DNA of 64,000 nucleotides from Pseudoduganella namucuonensis (GTDB taxonomy: Bacteria > Pseudomonadota > Gammaproteobacteria > Burkholderiales > Burkholderiaceae_D), in contig NZ_FPBO01000018.1 of the NCBI RefSeq assembly GCF_900116645.1, forward strand, positions 62,001-126,000. The letters are read 5' to 3'. The stretch's first letter is position 1; every line of letters starts with the position of its first letter. The notes beneath the pieces are model-generated. The model had not been told where the DNA came from, ran no database searches, and saw only the letters and a list, made by a program, of their open reading frames with translations. This document shows, piece by piece, positions 34,826 through 44,437 of the stretch. The translations under genes were made by a program, and so were the position numbers.

Positions 34826-35265
34826 GCGCCCCGCAGCACCAGCACCGGCACGCCGCTGTGCACCAGCACCTTGTGCGTCACACTGCCCAGCAGCACGCCT
34901 GTCAGGCCCAGATGGCCGTGGCTGGCCATGGCGATCAGGTCGCAGCCGCGCTCGCGGGCGGCCTCGACGATGCGCTTGTGCGGCTGGTCCGAACGCAGCG
35001 CCAGGGTGTCGCATTCGACCCTGAGTTCGCGCGCGGCCTCGCTGGCATGGGCCAGCGCCAGCGCGCCTTGCTCGGTGCTGTCCTGCATGAATTCCTCGCG
35101 CGTCTCCTCCAGCATCGCCGGGCGGTAGGTGAAGACGTGGAAGTCGGGCAGCACGTGCAGCGCGGTGACGCGCGCGCCGCAGTCGCGCGCCAGGCGCAGG
35201 CCGGCCTCGAGCGCGGCGCGGCCGGCCTCGGAACCATCGACCGGCAGCAGGATGTGTTTGAACAT
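34822..35265 (-). CDS. Universal stress protein, single domain
   Basis: The 147-residue protein is a complete UspA domain with an ATP-binding pattern, M-A-S-H-G-H-L-G-L-T-G-V-L-L-G-S-V-T. The start M-F-K-H-I-L-L-P-V-D-G-S is typical and is preceded by AAGGAG. It lies between hemerythrin and phaC, and the phaC start overlaps its stop by four bases. Low-oxygen induction through the FNR-like site at 35773 is inferred. Confidence 0.93.
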   Translation of the reverse strand: MFKHILLPVDGSEAGRAALEAGLRLARDCGARVTALHVLPDFHVFTYRPAMLEETREEFMQDSTEQGALALAHASEAARELRVECDTLALRSDQPHKRIVEAARERGCDLIAMASHGHLGLTGVLLGSVTHKVLVHSGVPVLVLRGA

Positions 35266-35276
35266 GGTGGGTCTCC

Positions 35277-35708
35277 TTAGTTGTATGTGTGAAGCGGGCC
35301 GGAGGCGGTCCGGAGCGCCGGCGGAAGCGGGTTCGCCGCCGCCTCGGCCAGCGCCAGGTCCATCGAGACGATGTGCAGCACGAACCAATGCGGCAGTTGC
35401 GCCAGCGCCTGGCGCGCCGGGGCTGGATCCCCCCGCAGCAGGGCGCCGGTCGCGCGATGCAGCGGGGCCAACATCGAAGCGTGCTGTTCGCGGTGGGCGC
35501 GCAGGCCGGGGTGGGCCAGCCGTTCCATCAGCGCCTCTTCCTCGCGGAAATCGGCCTCCAGGCGCTGGACCAGGGCGCCCCAGGCCGGCGTGAATTCCCG
35601 ATCGGCCAGGCGCGCCAGGCGGCCGAGCGATTCAAACAGCAGGCGGTGCGATTCATCCATGCCCGCGTGGCCCAACTCCATGGCCGACGACCAGAGTAAT
35701 GTGTGCAT
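35277..35708 (-). CDS. Bacteriohemerythrin
   Basis: The 143-residue protein has all di-iron ligand motifs of hemerythrin: D-E-S-H-R-L-L-F, E-E-A-L-M-E-R with H-R-E-Q-H, and H-W-F-V-L-H-I-V-S-M-D. It would bind O2 and may store, carry or sense it. M-H-T-L-L-W, after AAAGGA, was chosen as start rather than an upstream one. It is the first gene of an operon with a universal stress protein and phaC, 12 bases apart, and faces a c-di-GMP gene across an FNR-like box. Confidence 0.88.
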   Translation of the reverse strand: MHTLLWSSAMELGHAGMDESHRLLFESLGRLARLADREFTPAWGALVQRLEADFREEEALMERLAHPGLRAHREQHASMLAPLHRATGALLRGDPAPARQALAQLPHWFVLHIVSMDLALAEAAANPLPPALRTASGPLHTYN

Positions 35709-35772
35709 CTTTTTCCTTTCCCGGACATTCGCGCCGATGGGACCAGTCTGCGCATGGCGGCGCCATGCGGCC

Positions 35773-35786
35773 ATGATCCAGATCAA
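35773..35786. promoter_or_regulatory. FNR-like box, one mismatch
   Basis: ATGATCCAGATCAA matches TTGATNNNNATCAA except for the first base. It lies 65 bases before the hemerythrin operon and 87 bases before the diguanylate cyclase gene, so it may act in either direction. Confidence 0.65.
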
Positions 35787-35872
35787 ATTCGTCCAAGGTC
35801 GCGCGCGCATGTTCTTGACTTGCAACATGCCTGTCGGCCAATAATGTGATAGCGAACCACAGGGGAGGGGAC

Positions 35873-37105
35873 ATGGCGGTCACCGCGGCGAACAAAGGCC
35901 CGCGCGGCGGGGTGGGGTGGCTGTTCGCCCTGACGCTGTTGCCCGGCGCGCTGGTCGGGGGCGCATTCCTGCTGACGCTGCGCCAATCCGGCGGTTCCGC
36001 CTGGGCCGTCGCCGCCGTGCTGGCCGCGCTGGCCGCGGGCGCCGCCATGGCCTGGCGCTTCGCGCGCGCGGTGTCGCGGCCGCTGGCGGCGCTGGAGGAG
36101 GCCGCGCGGCGCGCCGCCGAGGGCGACGGATCCGCGCGGGCGCCGCTGACGGGTCCGCTGGAGATCGTCCGGCTGGCGCGCCGCTTCAACGAGATGCAGG
36201 CCGCGCGCGAGGCCGCCGGGGCGCGGCTGGAACTGGTGTCCAGCGTGTTCAGCGCCACCGCCGAGGGCATCGTGCTGGCCGACGCCCAGATGCGCATCGT
36301 CGAGGCCAACCGGGCGTTCCAGGCGATGAGCGGCTACCGCCGCGAGGAATTGATCGGCGAATCGACCCGCATCCTGCAATCGGGCAAGCACGACCGCGCG
36401 TACTACGAGCGCATGTGGCGGGCCATCGCCGCGCACGGCCATTGGCAGGGCCAGATCTGGGACCGGCGGCGCGACGGCTCGCTGTTCGCCGCCTATCTGA
36501 CCATCAGCCGGGTGGTGGACGCCGGCGGCGCGGTGAGCCACTACATCGCGCTGTTTTCCGACATCACCAGCCAGCGGCTGGAGCAGGAGGAAATCGAGCG
36601 CGTGGCCTACACCGACCCGCTGACGGGGCTGCCCAACCGGCGCCTGCTGGCAGACCGCCTGCGCCAGGCCCTGGCGCGGGCGCGGCGCGACGGCACGCTG
36701 CTGGCCGTGTGCGCGATCGACCTGGACGGCTTCAAGGCCGTCAACGACAACGGCGGGCACGAGGCGGGCGACGAGGTGCTGGTGGCGGTGGCGGCCCGGC
36801 TGCAGCGCCTGCTGCGCGCGAACGACACGGTGGCGCGCGTGGGCGGCGACGAGTTCGTGCTGCTGCTGGCCGACCTGGACGAGCCGGCCAGGGCCGAGGA
36901 GATCGCGGAGCGGGTGGTGCTGGCGGCGCGCGAACCTGTCGCGCTGCCCGGAGGGGGGAGCGCGGCGGTCTCGGCCAGCATCGGCATCGCGCTGTATCCG
37001 GTCGACGCCGAGAGCCCGCGGGACTTGCAGCGCCTGAGCGACGGCGCGATGTACGCGGCCAAGCGCGAGGGGCGCGACCGGTTCCGCCGCGCCGGCGGCG
37101 GCTGA
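35873..37105 (+). CDS. Membrane-anchored PAS-GGDEF diguanylate cyclase
   Basis: The 410-residue protein has two N-terminal membrane helices (about 13-35 and 41-62), a HAMP-like linker, a PAS/PAC domain (about 120-240) and a GGDEF domain with the intact motif G-G-D-E-F at 324-328. It should make c-di-GMP. The inhibitory RxxD site is at R-L-L-R-A-N-D just before the motif (about R-x-x-D at 315-319). AGGGGAGGGG precedes the ATG. It is divergent from the hemerythrin operon across an FNR-like box. Confidence 0.9.
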   Translation: MAVTAANKGPRGGVGWLFALTLLPGALVGGAFLLTLRQSGGSAWAVAAVLAALAAGAAMAWRFARAVSRPLAALEEAARRAAEGDGSARAPLTGPLEIVRLARRFNEMQAAREAAGARLELVSSVFSATAEGIVLADAQMRIVEANRAFQAMSGYRREELIGESTRILQSGKHDRAYYERMWRAIAAHGHWQGQIWDRRRDGSLFAAYLTISRVVDAGGAVSHYIALFSDITSQRLEQEEIERVAYTDPLTGLPNRRLLADRLRQALARARRDGTLLAVCAIDLDGFKAVNDNGGHEAGDEVLVAVAARLQRLLRANDTVARVGGDEFVLLLADLDEPARAEEIAERVVLAAREPVALPGGGSAAVSASIGIALYPVDAESPRDLQRLSDGAMYAAKREGRDRFRRAGGG

Positions 37106-37154
37106 GGGCGCCGGGCACGCCCGGCTCGCCGCCACGCCTGGCGCGCCGTCAAGC

Positions 37155-37991
37155 CTAGTGCGCCATCAGCACCGGCAGCGTCATCGAACGCAGGATGGTG
37201 CGCGTGACCCCGCCCAGCAGCAGTTCGCGGTAACGCGCGTGGCCGTAGCCGCCCATCACCAGCAGGTCGGCGCCGGTGTCGGCGGCCAGCGACAGCAAAG
37301 CGTTGCCGACGTCGATGCCGGTGAGCTGGGCGCACACCTCGACGCGCACGCCGTGGCGGCTCAGGTACATGGCGATGTCGGCGCCGGGCTGCTCACCGTG
37401 CACGCCGTCGCCCTCGCCGGGATTGAACACCACCACCGACACCAGCGCGGCGTCGCGCAGCAGCGGCAGGGCGCAGGCCAACGCGCGCGTGGCCTCCATG
37501 CTGCCGTCCCACGCCACCAGCACATGGCTGCCGACGTGCTCGTGCCGTCCGGCGTAGGGCAGCACCAGCAGCGGGCGCGCGGCGTTCAGCAGCACGTACT
37601 CGGGCAGGTCGCGCCAGGCCCCGAGGGCGGGGTCGTCGGGATCGGTCTGGCTGACGATGGTCAGGTCCGCGTAGCGCGCCTGCAGCGCCATGCCGCCGTC
37701 CAGGTCGTCGTTGACCAGCCGCCCCTCGCGCGAGTCGACCCCGAGGCCGGCGGCCTGCTGTTCGAACAGGGCCAGCGCGTCATCGGCGGCCTGGCGCATG
37801 AGGGCGATCTGTTCGGCCACCAATTGGCCGCCCTGTTCGATGGCGACCGGCGGCAGAAAGCGCGAGACCCCGGTGAGCGCGGCGCCGACCAGATGGGCGT
37901 CGTAGGTGCGGGCCAGCGTCGCGGCGAACGCGATGCGGTCCTTGGCGTGGCGCGAGGTGTCGGCGTGGACGAGGATGGTGCGATAGGACAT
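37155..37991 (-). CDS. Universal stress protein, tandem UspA domains
   Basis: The 278-residue protein is built as two Usp domains, as in the protein at 19011-19847, to which it is clearly related (Y-R-T-I-L-V-H-A-D, G-G-Y-G-H-A-R-Y-R-E-L-L-L-G-G-V-T). The start after CGGAGC was taken rather than a longer frame. An FNR box lies 101 bases upstream. It converges on the diguanylate cyclase gene with 49 bases between stops. Confidence 0.9.
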   Translation of the reverse strand: MSYRTILVHADTSRHAKDRIAFAATLARTYDAHLVGAALTGVSRFLPPVAIEQGGQLVAEQIALMRQAADDALALFEQQAAGLGVDSREGRLVNDDLDGGMALQARYADLTIVSQTDPDDPALGAWRDLPEYVLLNAARPLLVLPYAGRHEHVGSHVLVAWDGSMEATRALACALPLLRDAALVSVVVFNPGEGDGVHGEQPGADIAMYLSRHGVRVEVCAQLTGIDVGNALLSLAADTGADLLVMGGYGHARYRELLLGGVTRTILRSMTLPVLMAH

Positions 37992-38091
37992 GGCGGTGCT
38001 CCGTTTGTGGTGACAGGTCGGCCCAGCGTAGGGACGGGCAGGGCCGGCGTCCAGCGGCAAGGCGGGGTGAACGCGGATTTGTTTGGGATTT

Positions 38092-38105
38092 TTGATCTGG
38101 GTCAA
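38092..38105. promoter_or_regulatory. FNR box (TTGATCTGGGTCAA)
   Basis: It differs from TTGATNNNNATCAA by one G in the second half-site. It lies between the tandem Usp gene (leftward) and the PAS-GGDEF-EAL gene (rightward, 60 bases away), in a locally AT-rich promoter. Confidence 0.75.
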
Positions 38106-38164
38106 TTTTTTTCTTGCTCCAAATCATTACTCTGACTGCACATCAATGCATAGCGAGTCCCGCC

Positions 38165-40375
38165 ATGAGTTCAGCAACCGACATCGCCCCGATTGCGCTT
38201 TGCGCCCAACGCCGGGGCGAGACGCCACCACCCGCGGCCTGCCACAGCTTCGCCTGCGCCATACTCGACGCCTTGCCCGAGCAGATCGCGGTGCTGGACG
38301 CCGGCGGCGACATCGTCGCGGTCAACGCCGCGTGGCGCCGCTTCGCCGACGAACAACGGACGCCGCCGGTGCGCTGCGGCGTCGGCGCAGGCTACCTGGA
38401 CGAGTGCCGGCGCGCGGCGGCGCGCGGCGCCGAGGGCGCGGCGGACGCGCTGGCCGGCATCGAGGCGGTGCTGGCCGGGGAGCGCGACGGCTTCTCCATG
38501 GAGTACACCTGCCACAGCGAGGAGCGTCAGCGCTGGTTCGGCATGTCGGTGACGCCGCTGGCGCACGGCTGGGCGGGGGCGGTGGTGGCGCACGGCGACA
38601 TCACGGCGCGGCGCCAGGCCGAGGCCAGCCTGCGGGTGGCCGCCATCGCCTTCGATTCGTCCGACGGCATGATGGTGACCGACGAGCACGGCGTCATCCT
38701 GAAGGTCAACCAATCGTTTTGCAACATCACCGGCTACAGCGCGACGGAGATTGTCGGCCAGCGGCCCGCCGTGCTCAGCTCTGGCCGCCACGACGCCGCC
38801 TTCTACCGGGAGATGTGGCGCTGCATCAACGAGCACGGCGGCTGGGAGGGCGAGATATGGAACCGGCGCAAGAACGGCGAGGTCTACCCCGAGCGCCTCA
38901 GCATCGCGGCCGTCAAGGATTGCGACGGCGCGGTGACCAACTACGTCGCCGCGATCACCGACATCACCGTCAGCAAGGCGGCCAGCGACGAGATCAAGAT
39001 GCTGGCCTTTTACGATCCCCTGACGCGCCTGCCGAACCGCCGGCTCCTGCTGGAACGCCTGAACCAGGCGCTGGCCGCCGCCGCCGCCGGGCGCCACGGC
39101 GGCGCGCTGATGTTCCTCGACCTGGACAACTTCAAGACCCTGAACGACACGCTGGGCCACAACGTCGGCGACCTGCTGCTGCAGCAGGTCGCCGCCCGCC
39201 TGCAAGCCTGCCTGCGCCAGGGCGACACGGTGGCGCGCCTGGGCGGCGACGAGTTCGTTGTGCTGCTCGAGGGCCTGGGCGGCCAGCCGCTGGACGCGGC
39301 GGCCGAGGCCGACGGCGTGGCCGGCAAGATCCTGGCCGCGCTGAACGAGCCCTACAGGCTGGGGGCGCACCAGTGCCACAGTTCGGCCAGCGTCGGGGTC
39401 GCGCTGTTTCACCACGGCCACCCGCAGCGTCCGGACGAGCTGCTGATGCACGCCGACATCGCCATGTACCAGGCCAAACAGGCCGGGCGCAACGGCGTGC
39501 GCTTCTTCGACCAGAGCATGCAGGATTCCATCAGCGCCCGCGTGCGGCTGGAGAGCGAACTGCGGCTGGCCCTGGAGCGGGATGAGTTCGAGCTGTACTA
39601 CCAGGCGCAGGTGGACCAGCGCGGCCGCATCGTGGGCGCCGAGGCGCTGGTGCGCTGGAACCACCCGAACGGCGGCTGCGTGCCGCCGTCCCGCTTCATT
39701 CCACTGGCCGAGGAGACGGGGCTGATCCTCGCGCTGGGCGGCTGGGTGCTGGAGCGCGCCTGCGCCCAGTGGAAGGAGTGGCAGCGCCTGCCCGGCACGC
39801 GCGGCCTGACGGTGGCGGTCAATGTCAGCGCCCGCCAGTTCCACCAGCCCGATTTCTGCGAGCGGGTCGCCGCGGCGGTGGCGCGCCACGGCGTGGCGCC
39901 GGGCGTCCTGAAACTCGAATTGACCGAAGGCATGCTGCTCGAGAGCATGGAGCGGACCATCGCCACCATGCACCGGCTGAAGCGCATCGGCGTGCGACTC
40001 TCGCTGGACGATTTCGGCACCGGCTACTCGTCGCTGCAGTACCTGAAGCGGCTGCCGCTGGACCAGTTGAAGATAGACCAGTCCTTCGTGCGCGACCTGG
40101 TCGGCGACGGCAACGACCAGGCCATCGTGCTGACCATCATCGCCATGGCGCGCAGCCTGAAGCTGGAGGTCATCGCCGAGGGCGTGGAGACCGAGGCCCA
40201 GCGCGCACTGCTGGCCAAGCTGGGTTGCCGGCGCTACCAGGGCTACCTGTTCGGCCGCCCGGTGCCGGCCAGCGAGCTGATGCGCGCGGTTGCGGACGGC
40301 CCGCCCGGGCGCGGGATTCTAATGCGCTTTCCGGGCCACGGCAATCCCGCATACGGGAGGGTGTTGCTTGATTGA
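38165..40375 (+). CDS. PAS-PAS-GGDEF-EAL c-di-GMP turnover protein
   Basis: The 736-residue protein lacks membrane segments. Two PAS domains (about 35-155 and 160-275) lead to a GGDEF domain with intact G-G-D-E-F at 360-364 and an EAL domain with E-A-L at 493-495, D-D-F-G-T-G-Y-S and E-G-V-E-T. Both catalytic motifs are intact, so it may make and degrade c-di-GMP. Downstream of an FNR box, so expression probably rises at low oxygen. The ATG start has only a weak ribosome site. Confidence 0.9.
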   Translation: MSSATDIAPIALCAQRRGETPPPAACHSFACAILDALPEQIAVLDAGGDIVAVNAAWRRFADEQRTPPVRCGVGAGYLDECRRAAARGAEGAADALAGIEAVLAGERDGFSMEYTCHSEERQRWFGMSVTPLAHGWAGAVVAHGDITARRQAEASLRVAAIAFDSSDGMMVTDEHGVILKVNQSFCNITGYSATEIVGQRPAVLSSGRHDAAFYREMWRCINEHGGWEGEIWNRRKNGEVYPERLSIAAVKDCDGAVTNYVAAITDITVSKAASDEIKMLAFYDPLTRLPNRRLLLERLNQALAAAAAGRHGGALMFLDLDNFKTLNDTLGHNVGDLLLQQVAARLQACLRQGDTVARLGGDEFVVLLEGLGGQPLDAAAEADGVAGKILAALNEPYRLGAHQCHSSASVGVALFHHGHPQRPDELLMHADIAMYQAKQAGRNGVRFFDQSMQDSISARVRLESELRLALERDEFELYYQAQVDQRGRIVGAEALVRWNHPNGGCVPPSRFIPLAEETGLILALGGWVLERACAQWKEWQRLPGTRGLTVAVNVSARQFHQPDFCERVAAAVARHGVAPGVLKLELTEGMLLESMERTIATMHRLKRIGVRLSLDDFGTGYSSLQYLKRLPLDQLKIDQSFVRDLVGDGNDQAIVLTIIAMARSLKLEVIAEGVETEAQRALLAKLGCRRYQGYLFGRPVPASELMRAVADGPPGRGILMRFPGHGNPAYGRVLLD

Positions 40376-40505
40376 TACTCTTCCCCGCCTAACACTCATC
40401 TCGCTGAGCGTTTGGGCGCGCGGCGGTTTTTGAAAAGTCGGTTCTCCTAGAATTGGGACAGCAACTAGCAAGGTTGTCGTCATAAAAACATCCGGAGACC
40501 ACTCA

Positions 40506-43500
40506 ATGCCATCGAACCGCAGCACGCACCACCGCGTCCGTCCCACCGTTTGCGCCGCCGCCGTCGCGGCCGCCGTCACCCTGCTGGCGCAGGACGCCCG
40601 CGCCCAGCAGGCAACCGCCGCCGACCAGGCCAATGTCGTGGTCGTCTCAGGCACCCGCCAGTCGGTGGCCTCGGCGATCGACCGCAAGAAGAACGCCAGC
40701 ACGGTGGTCGATTCCATCGTCGCCGAGGACATCGGCGAGTTTCCCGACAAGAACGTCGGCGAGGCGCTGTCGCGCGTGACCGGCGTGCAACTGTCGCGCG
40801 ATTTCGGCGAGGGCTCGCAGGTCAACATCCGCGGCGTCGAGGCCAACCTGAACCGCATCGAGATCAACGGCCTGTCCGTGCTCAGCACCAACGGCACGGC
40901 CGGCCGCGGCGCCGAGCTGCGCGAGCTGCCGGCCGAGCTGATCAAATCCATCGACGTGTTCAAGGGCGTGACGGCCGACCAGACCGAGGGCGGCATCGGC
41001 GGCACCGTCAGCATCAAGACCAACCTGCCGCTGGACTTCAAGACCCGCACGCTGGTGATGAAACTGGAGGGCGAGCGCAGCACCAACCGCGGCGGCGCCC
41101 AGCCGCGCGGCAGCCTGCTGTGGGCCGACAAGTTCCTCGACGGCCGCCTGGGCCTGATGGCCAACCTGGTCTACGACAAGGTCTACACGCAGAACGACTA
41201 CGTGCGCAACAGCAACTGGCGCTATTTCCGCGACTGGGACCAGTCGCCCGAGAAGACCAACGTCAGCCTGAATCCGCGCGCCTCGGCCGTGACGGGCAAG
41301 GCCGGCTGCGCCGCGCTGGCCGGGGCCGACCGCACCGCCTGCGACAGCCAGTGGTTCGACTATTCGCCGGGCGTGCCGCGCTACGGCATCTGGACCCGCG
41401 ACCACGAGCGCTCCAGCGCCGAACTGACCGCTCAGTACAAGGTCAGCAACGAACTGAACGTCTGGGCCCGCTACAACAAGAACAACCAGGACCAGATGCT
41501 GAACGACCGCAACTATGTGTCCGACTTCGGCGCCGTCAAGCGCTTCTCCACCTCCGGCACCGCGCCCGTGTACGGCGCCAACGGCGCGCCGCTGGGCACG
41601 CCGGCCGCTTCCTGCGCCGAGCCGGCCACCGGCGTCACGCCGCCCGGCATGAGCTTCGCCAACCACGTGATGACGGCCTTTTCCTCCGGCACCTGCATGA
41701 ACGTGCCGGGCGAGGGCGCCTCCTACAACTTCAACACGGCGGCGCGCGACTTCGCGCTGAAGATCAATTCCAACTACCGTTCCGGCGGCTTCAACTGGAA
41801 GAGCGGCGCCTGGTCGGCCGAGGGCCTGGTGGCCAAGACCAGCTCCTACTACGAGCTGCACACGAATAACATCGTGCTCGACGCCAACATCCCCGGCCTG
41901 CAGGTCAAGTTCGACGAGCAGGGCCTGCCCAAGTTCACCTTCCCGGCCAATTACGACCCGGGCAAGAGCGGCACCTACACCCGCATCGTCTCCAACTACC
42001 AGCCCTCGCTGACCGACAACACGGAGGACCAGCTCAAGCTGGACCTGAAATACCGCACCGACATGGCCTTCCTGAAGGCGCTGTCCTTCGGCGGCCAGGG
42101 CCGCAAGTCCACCTCCGAGCAGTACCGCTGGACCGGCTACATGGCCAGCCCGGGCGCGGACCTGGCCAGCACCGCCGACGACATCGTCGTGCGCAGCCCC
42201 GAGGTGCGCCACGAGATCATCTTCGATCCACTCAACACCTCTGGCGTGCTGCGCAACAACGGCCAGGTCATCCCGGGCACCGGACTAACGGCCAACAACA
42301 CCACCCGCTATGTGACTGCCGCCCAGATGTCGTCGCTGGTGGACCAGATCCGCGTCAACACGCCGGGCACCTTCCTCAACGGCTACGACGGCCTGAGCGG
42401 CTATCCGACCGGCTGGATGGCGCCCAGCTTCGCCAACTCGGCCCAATTCTTCGACCTGTCGCGCTACAACCACGACCTGCTGCGCGAATCCATCGGCAGC
42501 GACGGCAAGGTGTACGCGATGCCGCCGCAGTTCGCGGTGTCCGAGAAGATCAAGGCCTTCTACGTGCGCGCCGACTTCTCGCACGAGCTGTTCGGCGTGG
42601 AGCTGGACGGCAACGTGGGCCTGCGCTACGCCGGCACCAAGACGCGCGCCACCGGCCTGAGCTCCTACCGCCGCTACGAGGACAATCCGACCGGCGGCTC
42701 GCGCATCGAGCGCGTGCTGCAGAACCGGATCGTCACGGTGGAGAACGAATACAGCGACGTGCTGCCCAGTTTCAACATGGCCGGCTGGCTGGTGCCGGAC
42801 ACCCTGGTGGCGCGCGTGGGCTGGGGCAAGGTCATGTCCCGTCCCTTCATCGACCGCCTGACGCCGACCGTCAACTGCATCCAGGGCAGCGGCCAGTCGC
42901 GCTTCGGCGGCGACGGCAGCGCGGACGACTGCACCGGCGGCAACACCAAGCTGAAACCGTTCCGCGCCACCAACAAGGACGTCAGCGTGGAATGGTATCC
43001 GTCGCGCGACTCGCAGCTGTCGCTGGCCTTCTTCCGCAAGGACATCGGCAGCTACATCCAGAACGACGTGATCCTGCCCAACCAGAACGTGTTCGGCGAC
43101 GGCGTGCTATGGGACTTGAAGACCTCGATCAACAGCGAGGGCGCCGTGACCAAGGGTTGGGAACTGGCGGGACGCACGGCGCTGACCATGCTGCCGGGCG
43201 TGCTGGGCGGCCTGGGCCTGGACGCCAACTACACCCGCATGAGCTTCAAGTACGCGCCGGGCAAGGAGTTGCTCAATCCGCTGGACAACTCGGTGCTGCC
43301 GTATCCCGGCATGTCGCGCGACAGCTACAACATCGGCGTCTGGTACGACCTGGGCCAGTGGAACGCGCGCCTGGCGTACAACTACCGCGACGGCTATTAC
43401 ACCGGCTCGGTGGACGCCAACGCGCAGTTGCCGGTGTACGGCGAGGCGGTGGGTTTCCTGGACGCGAAGATCCAGTACCGGGTCAACGACCAGCTGACCA

Positions 43501-43625
43501 TTTCGTTCGAGGGCAAGAATCTGTCGGACGAGGGGCAGTATCTGAACTCGGGTTCGACGGCGCGCCGCAACGAGCTGGCCTGGTCCGGCCGCCGCTATTT
43601 CGTCGGCGCGACGTATAAGTTCTAA
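40506..43625 (+). CDS. TonB-dependent outer-membrane receptor
   Basis: The 1039-residue protein has a signal peptide ending near D-A-R-A-Q, a TonB-box-like V-V-V-V-S-G-T-R, a plug domain (about 45-165, with V-N-I-R-G-V-E and E-G-G-I-G-G-T-V) and a long barrel ending in F. Proteins of this length with T-R-x-S-V-A-S-A-I-D-x-K belong to the large carbohydrate or peptide receptor class found in Massilia and Xanthomonas relatives. The ligand is unknown. CCGGAGACC precedes the start. Its stop overlaps the opposing arginase-like gene's stop by four bases. Confidence 0.92.
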   Translation: MPSNRSTHHRVRPTVCAAAVAAAVTLLAQDARAQQATAADQANVVVVSGTRQSVASAIDRKKNASTVVDSIVAEDIGEFPDKNVGEALSRVTGVQLSRDFGEGSQVNIRGVEANLNRIEINGLSVLSTNGTAGRGAELRELPAELIKSIDVFKGVTADQTEGGIGGTVSIKTNLPLDFKTRTLVMKLEGERSTNRGGAQPRGSLLWADKFLDGRLGLMANLVYDKVYTQNDYVRNSNWRYFRDWDQSPEKTNVSLNPRASAVTGKAGCAALAGADRTACDSQWFDYSPGVPRYGIWTRDHERSSAELTAQYKVSNELNVWARYNKNNQDQMLNDRNYVSDFGAVKRFSTSGTAPVYGANGAPLGTPAASCAEPATGVTPPGMSFANHVMTAFSSGTCMNVPGEGASYNFNTAARDFALKINSNYRSGGFNWKSGAWSAEGLVAKTSSYYELHTNNIVLDANIPGLQVKFDEQGLPKFTFPANYDPGKSGTYTRIVSNYQPSLTDNTEDQLKLDLKYRTDMAFLKALSFGGQGRKSTSEQYRWTGYMASPGADLASTADDIVVRSPEVRHEIIFDPLNTSGVLRNNGQVIPGTGLTANNTTRYVTAAQMSSLVDQIRVNTPGTFLNGYDGLSGYPTGWMAPSFANSAQFFDLSRYNHDLLRESIGSDGKVYAMPPQFAVSEKIKAFYVRADFSHELFGVELDGNVGLRYAGTKTRATGLSSYRRYEDNPTGGSRIERVLQNRIVTVENEYSDVLPSFNMAGWLVPDTLVARVGWGKVMSRPFIDRLTPTVNCIQGSGQSRFGGDGSADDCTGGNTKLKPFRATNKDVSVEWYPSRDSQLSLAFFRKDIGSYIQNDVILPNQNVFGDGVLWDLKTSINSEGAVTKGWELAGRTALTMLPGVLGGLGLDANYTRMSFKYAPGKELLNPLDNSVLPYPGMSRDSYNIGVWYDLGQWNARLAYNYRDGYYTGSVDANAQLPVYGEAVGFLDAKIQYRVNDQLTISFEGKNLSDEGQYLNSGSTARRNELAWSGRRYFVGATYKF

Positions 43626-44437
43626 TCCAGCTCGGAGAGCAGGGCGAGGCAGGCACTGGCGGCACGGTCGCCGGTGTCCTGCTCTTCATGCCATGCGGAA
43701 ACAGAAACGGCGAGCAACGGGAAACTTTTTAATAGGCGGAACAATTCGGCCAATTGCGCGATTCCCGGTCCACCGCTCACCTGGTATTTAAGCGAGGGTA
43801 ATTCAACGCTGGCGTCCAGGACATCGGTGTCCCAATGCAGGTATAAACTTTCATGCTGCAATAAATAACCCGGTATCTCTTCTATATCGCACACGGTGAT
43901 CGCGCTCGCCTCCAGCGATTCCTTTTCCCCCGGATCGAGATCGCGCGCGTCGGACAGGATGATGCGCTCCTCGGGATACGGTTGCACGCCGATTTCCCGC
44001 CGCATGGCGTCGATGGCGTTGCGCTCGCCACGGCGGCGGTCGTCGCGCCCCACCAGCATGGCCAGCGGCATGCCGCCCAGGTATTTGGTCTGGGACGTGG
44101 CCCAGGTGTGGAAATCGCCATGGGCGTCCAGCCACAGGATGCGGTCCGGCGTCTTGCCGGCCCGCTGCAGCCCCGCCAGCACGCCCAGCGTGGAGACGCA
44201 ATCGCCGGCCACGCTCACCGGCCGTTGGCCGGCGCGCGCCACGCGCTCGACGGCGCCGGCCAGCAGCGCATAGACGCCGCCCATGCGGCGCAGCTTCTCG
44301 TTGGCGCCGTCCAGGTGGACGGCGTCGTAGTCCGGCCGCAGCAGCACGTCCCAGCCGTGATGGTCCAGTTCCGTCACCCGGGCCAGGCCGTCGCGACGCT
44401 GCCCCATCAGGTAGGGTGTGACCAGGTGGCGGTTCAT
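43622..44437 (-). CDS. Arginase/agmatinase-superfamily protein, variant metal site
   Basis: The 271-residue protein has the ureohydrolase fold. Metal motifs are W-L-D-A-H-G-D-F-H (the D-A-H-x-D pair) and H-W-D-T-D-V-L-D-A. The first motif reads V-A-G-D-C-V-S-T where arginases have G-G-D-H-S, so a Cys replaces the usual first metal-binding His. Several uncharacterised members carry that change. It may hydrolyse a guanidino or amidino group of an unusual substrate. Its ATG overlaps the sulfotransferase stop (ATGA), so it is the last gene of a three-gene operon. Confidence 0.75.
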   Translation of the reverse strand: MNRHLVTPYLMGQRRDGLARVTELDHHGWDVLLRPDYDAVHLDGANEKLRRMGGVYALLAGAVERVARAGQRPVSVAGDCVSTLGVLAGLQRAGKTPDRILWLDAHGDFHTWATSQTKYLGGMPLAMLVGRDDRRRGERNAIDAMRREIGVQPYPEERIILSDARDLDPGEKESLEASAITVCDIEEIPGYLLQHESLYLHWDTDVLDASVELPSLKYQVSGGPGIAQLAELFRLLKSFPLLAVSVSAWHEEQDTGDRAASACLALLSELD

